Shown here piece by piece: positions 62,687 to 64,000 of a DNA stretch of 64,000 nucleotides (its first letter is position 1; each line of letters begins with the position of its first letter). Where the stretch lies: NCBI GenBank assembly GCA_965603095.1, contig CBFDBQ010000001.1, forward strand, positions 62,001 through 126,000, in the 5' to 3' direction. The DNA comes from DAOVVL01 sp965603095. Lineage in GTDB: Bacteria; Pseudomonadota; Alphaproteobacteria; Rhodospirillales; Magnetovibrionaceae. The translations under genes and the position numbers were made by a program. Under the pieces are notes generated by a model. The model ran no database searches, was not told the origin of the DNA, and was given only the letters and a program-made list of their open reading frames with translations.

Positions 62687-63085
62687 TTGAGTAAACCCAA
62701 ACCACCTGCAAAATCCGCCGCCAGCACTCGTGGATTTTTGGCAAACAAACGTGGAAAACGTACCGAACGACTGGCCAAGTGGTGGTTAAGGATGCGCGGA
62801 TATAAAATACTTTGCCAAAATTTTAGAACCCCGGTCGGTGAAATAGACTTAATAGCCACAAGGGGTGGGGTGGTTTGCTTTGTAGAAGTAAAGGCGCGCA
62901 GCAATATTAATGACGCCATCTATGCAATTTCGACCAACCAAAAGGCGCGCATAGAACGCGCGGCAGAATATTTTTTAAAAAAACACCCCCATCTATACAA
63001 TCAAGATATAAGGTTTGATGCTTTCGTCTCAAGCGGTGGCATAGGCGGCAGGCTAATAAAAGACGCTTGGCGACCCGGATGGTAG
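62687..63085 (+). CDS. YraN-family (UPF0102) nuclease-fold protein
   Basis: A 132-residue protein with the restriction endonuclease-like UPF0102 fold. Signature regions are GKRTERLAKWWLRMRGYKIL, TPVGEIDLIATRGGVVCFVE with VKARSN, and FDAFVSSGG. The start is TTG at 62687 with GGGAG about eight bases upstream. The rsmI gene, which I expect between the LpoA-type gene and yraN in many alphaproteobacteria, is absent here. Function unknown. Confidence 0.88.
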   Translation: MSKPKPPAKSAASTRGFLANKRGKRTERLAKWWLRMRGYKILCQNFRTPVGEIDLIATRGGVVCFVEVKARSNINDAIYAISTNQKARIERAAEYFLKKHPHLYNQDIRFDAFVSSGGIGGRLIKDAWRPGW

Positions 63086-63173
63086 CTAAAGGCGGCAATA
63101 TAGTTGCAACCTTTATGGTTTATTAATCGACAAATAAGAAAATATAAATGAAAAATTATATAGGGATAAACAG

Positions 63174-63749
63174 TTGAATTATTTTCGTCTCATTTTTATT
63201 TTATTTTTTGCATCTTATCTTGCTGCCTGCACGCCCATTGGCGCAGTTGTAGGTGTGGGTGCCGCCGCCGGAGTGGCGGCCTATCAGGAACGTGGCATTG
63301 ATGGCGTTGCCCGCGACCTTAAAATTGCAACAAGAATTAAAGATCGCTTCCTGCAACACGACCACAAACTTTTAACCGATATAGGGATAGAGGTTTACGA
63401 GGCCCGTGTTTTATTAACCGGGCATGTGGCCGATGAAGATGTTCGCGCAACTGCTGTACGGCTTGCTTGGCAAGCAGACGGAGTTGGGGAAGTTATAAAT
63501 GAAATTATTGTCACACCCGATGGCAGCATTATTGATACCGCCCGCGATGCATGGATAACCGGAACGCTGCATTCAAAGATTACGTTTGATGATAACATTT
63601 TGGCTATTAATTATGCGGTAGAGACTGTTGGCGGCGTTGTTTACCTAATAGGAATAGCCCAAAGTGATGTTGAGCTAGAAATGGTTAAAAATCACGCTCG
63701 CTCAATTTCATATGTTCAGCGCATAATCAGCCACGTAAGAATTAAATAG
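63174..63749 (+). CDS. BON-domain lipoprotein
   Basis: A 191-residue lipoprotein with a TTG start, signal ending in SYLAACTPIG (lipobox), and a glycine/alanine-rich stretch GVGAAAGVAAYQERG. Two BON domains follow (KIATRIKDRFLQHDHKLLTD to VINEIIV, and SKITFDDNILAINYAVETVG to ISHVRI). Related to OsmY/YraP-type proteins of the periplasm and outer membrane that help maintain the envelope. Confidence 0.85.
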   Translation: MNYFRLIFILFFASYLAACTPIGAVVGVGAAAGVAAYQERGIDGVARDLKIATRIKDRFLQHDHKLLTDIGIEVYEARVLLTGHVADEDVRATAVRLAWQADGVGEVINEIIVTPDGSIIDTARDAWITGTLHSKITFDDNILAINYAVETVGGVVYLIGIAQSDVELEMVKNHARSISYVQRIISHVRIK

Positions 63750-63788
63750 GTAGAATTAAATAAGGGCAAACAAGAAGGGTTTAAGCAC

Positions 63789-64000
63789 ATGGCATCGCAA
63801 CATCTTGATCTTTCGCACCAACTACGTGAAATCGGGTTACAAAACGATGAAGATATAGATGTCGCCGATGCCGCATTGTTGTTGGCCGCCCATGAGCTAT
63901 TAGGTGGAGTACGGTTAAATAGTTACCGTCGTCATCTTGAGCGTCTGGTAACAGATGTTACTAACTACGCCGCCGGGGAATTAAGCGACCCATACCTAGT
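63789..64000 (+). CDS. SirB1-family transglutaminase-like protein, 5' part
   Basis: Open frame to the end of the window (70 codons so far). After an N-terminal lead the sequence reads IDVADAALLLAAHELLGGVR and then LNSYRRHLERLVTDVTNYA, a pattern typical of the SirB1 family (transglutaminase-like plus TPR). Truncated by the window edge; the catalytic region is not visible. It starts 39 bases after the BON lipoprotein stop. Confidence 0.75.
   Translation, partial: MASQHLDLSHQLREIGLQNDEDIDVADAALLLAAHELLGGVRLNSYRRHLERLVTDVTNYAAGELSDPYL

Noticed and set aside
1..64000. Prophage, insertion sequence or CRISPR array
   Set aside because: No transposase, integrase, phage or cas gene and no regularly spaced direct repeats were seen.

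Overview
The window is a gene-dense stretch of an alphaproteobacterial chromosome of moderate GC content. It holds no prophage, insertion sequence, CRISPR array, tRNA or rRNA that I can see. The assignment rests on gene content and order: Irr and a second Fur-family regulator, a Ros/MucR regulator, fur-miaB-phoH-ybeY-corC-lnt-XRE-metK-trmB-rimP-nusA-ylxR-infB-rbfA-truB-rpsO-pnp on one strand, glnD-murJ-trpS-nfu, and hrcA-grpE-dnaK-dnaJ next to rph-rdgB-hemW. I cannot name a genus; a Rhodospirillales-like or marine lineage is a guess.

Layout. 0-5.4 kb: an SH3 exported protein, then an iron/redox group on the minus strand (flavin oxidoreductase, Irr, rubrerythrin, Fe-S oxidoreductase, DUF3501). 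5.4-15 kb: the transcription/translation superoperon ending in pnp and a strong terminator. 15-24 kb: trmB, metK with a structured leader resembling a SAM-II riboswitch, an XRE regulator, then lnt, corC, ybeY, phoH, miaB, fur. 24-32 kb: mixed genes (MucR, TusA-like protein, RimI/TsaB, VanX-like dipeptidase, short-chain dehydrogenase, polysaccharide deacetylase, hydrolase-OsmC fusion, Bax-like glucosaminidase, Nfu). 32-37 kb: trpS, murJ, glnD. 37-49 kb: malic enzyme, phosphate transporter, pyrophosphatase, AmpG-like permease, ArfB-like protein, TypA, a PfkB-family kinase, a CysZ-like membrane protein and a lipoprotein. 49.7-53 kb: DNA repair (Nth, AraC-MGMT), DUF1127, DUF2244, DapB. 53-61 kb: the Hsp70 system and, divergently, rph-rdgB-hemW. 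61-64 kb: an LpoA-type lipoprotein, YraN, a BON lipoprotein and the start of a SirB1-family gene.

Most genes are housekeeping, so the interest lies in regulatory and structural detail: (1) a two-hairpin intergenic repeat, present three times just downstream of stop codons, whose best two copies differ by paired (compensatory) stem changes; (2) a SAM-II-like pseudoknot plus a Shine-Dalgarno-masking hairpin before metK; (3) two identical 22-bp palindromes 43 bp apart before hemW; (4) an Irr-box-like sequence and a terminator-like hairpin in the rubrerythrin leader; and (5) enzymes lacking a signature residue: an ArfB homologue with GGM for GGQ, a deacetylase with a metal His changed to Gln, and a short-chain dehydrogenase without the catalytic Ser. 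All family names come from reading motifs by eye; no search was run.
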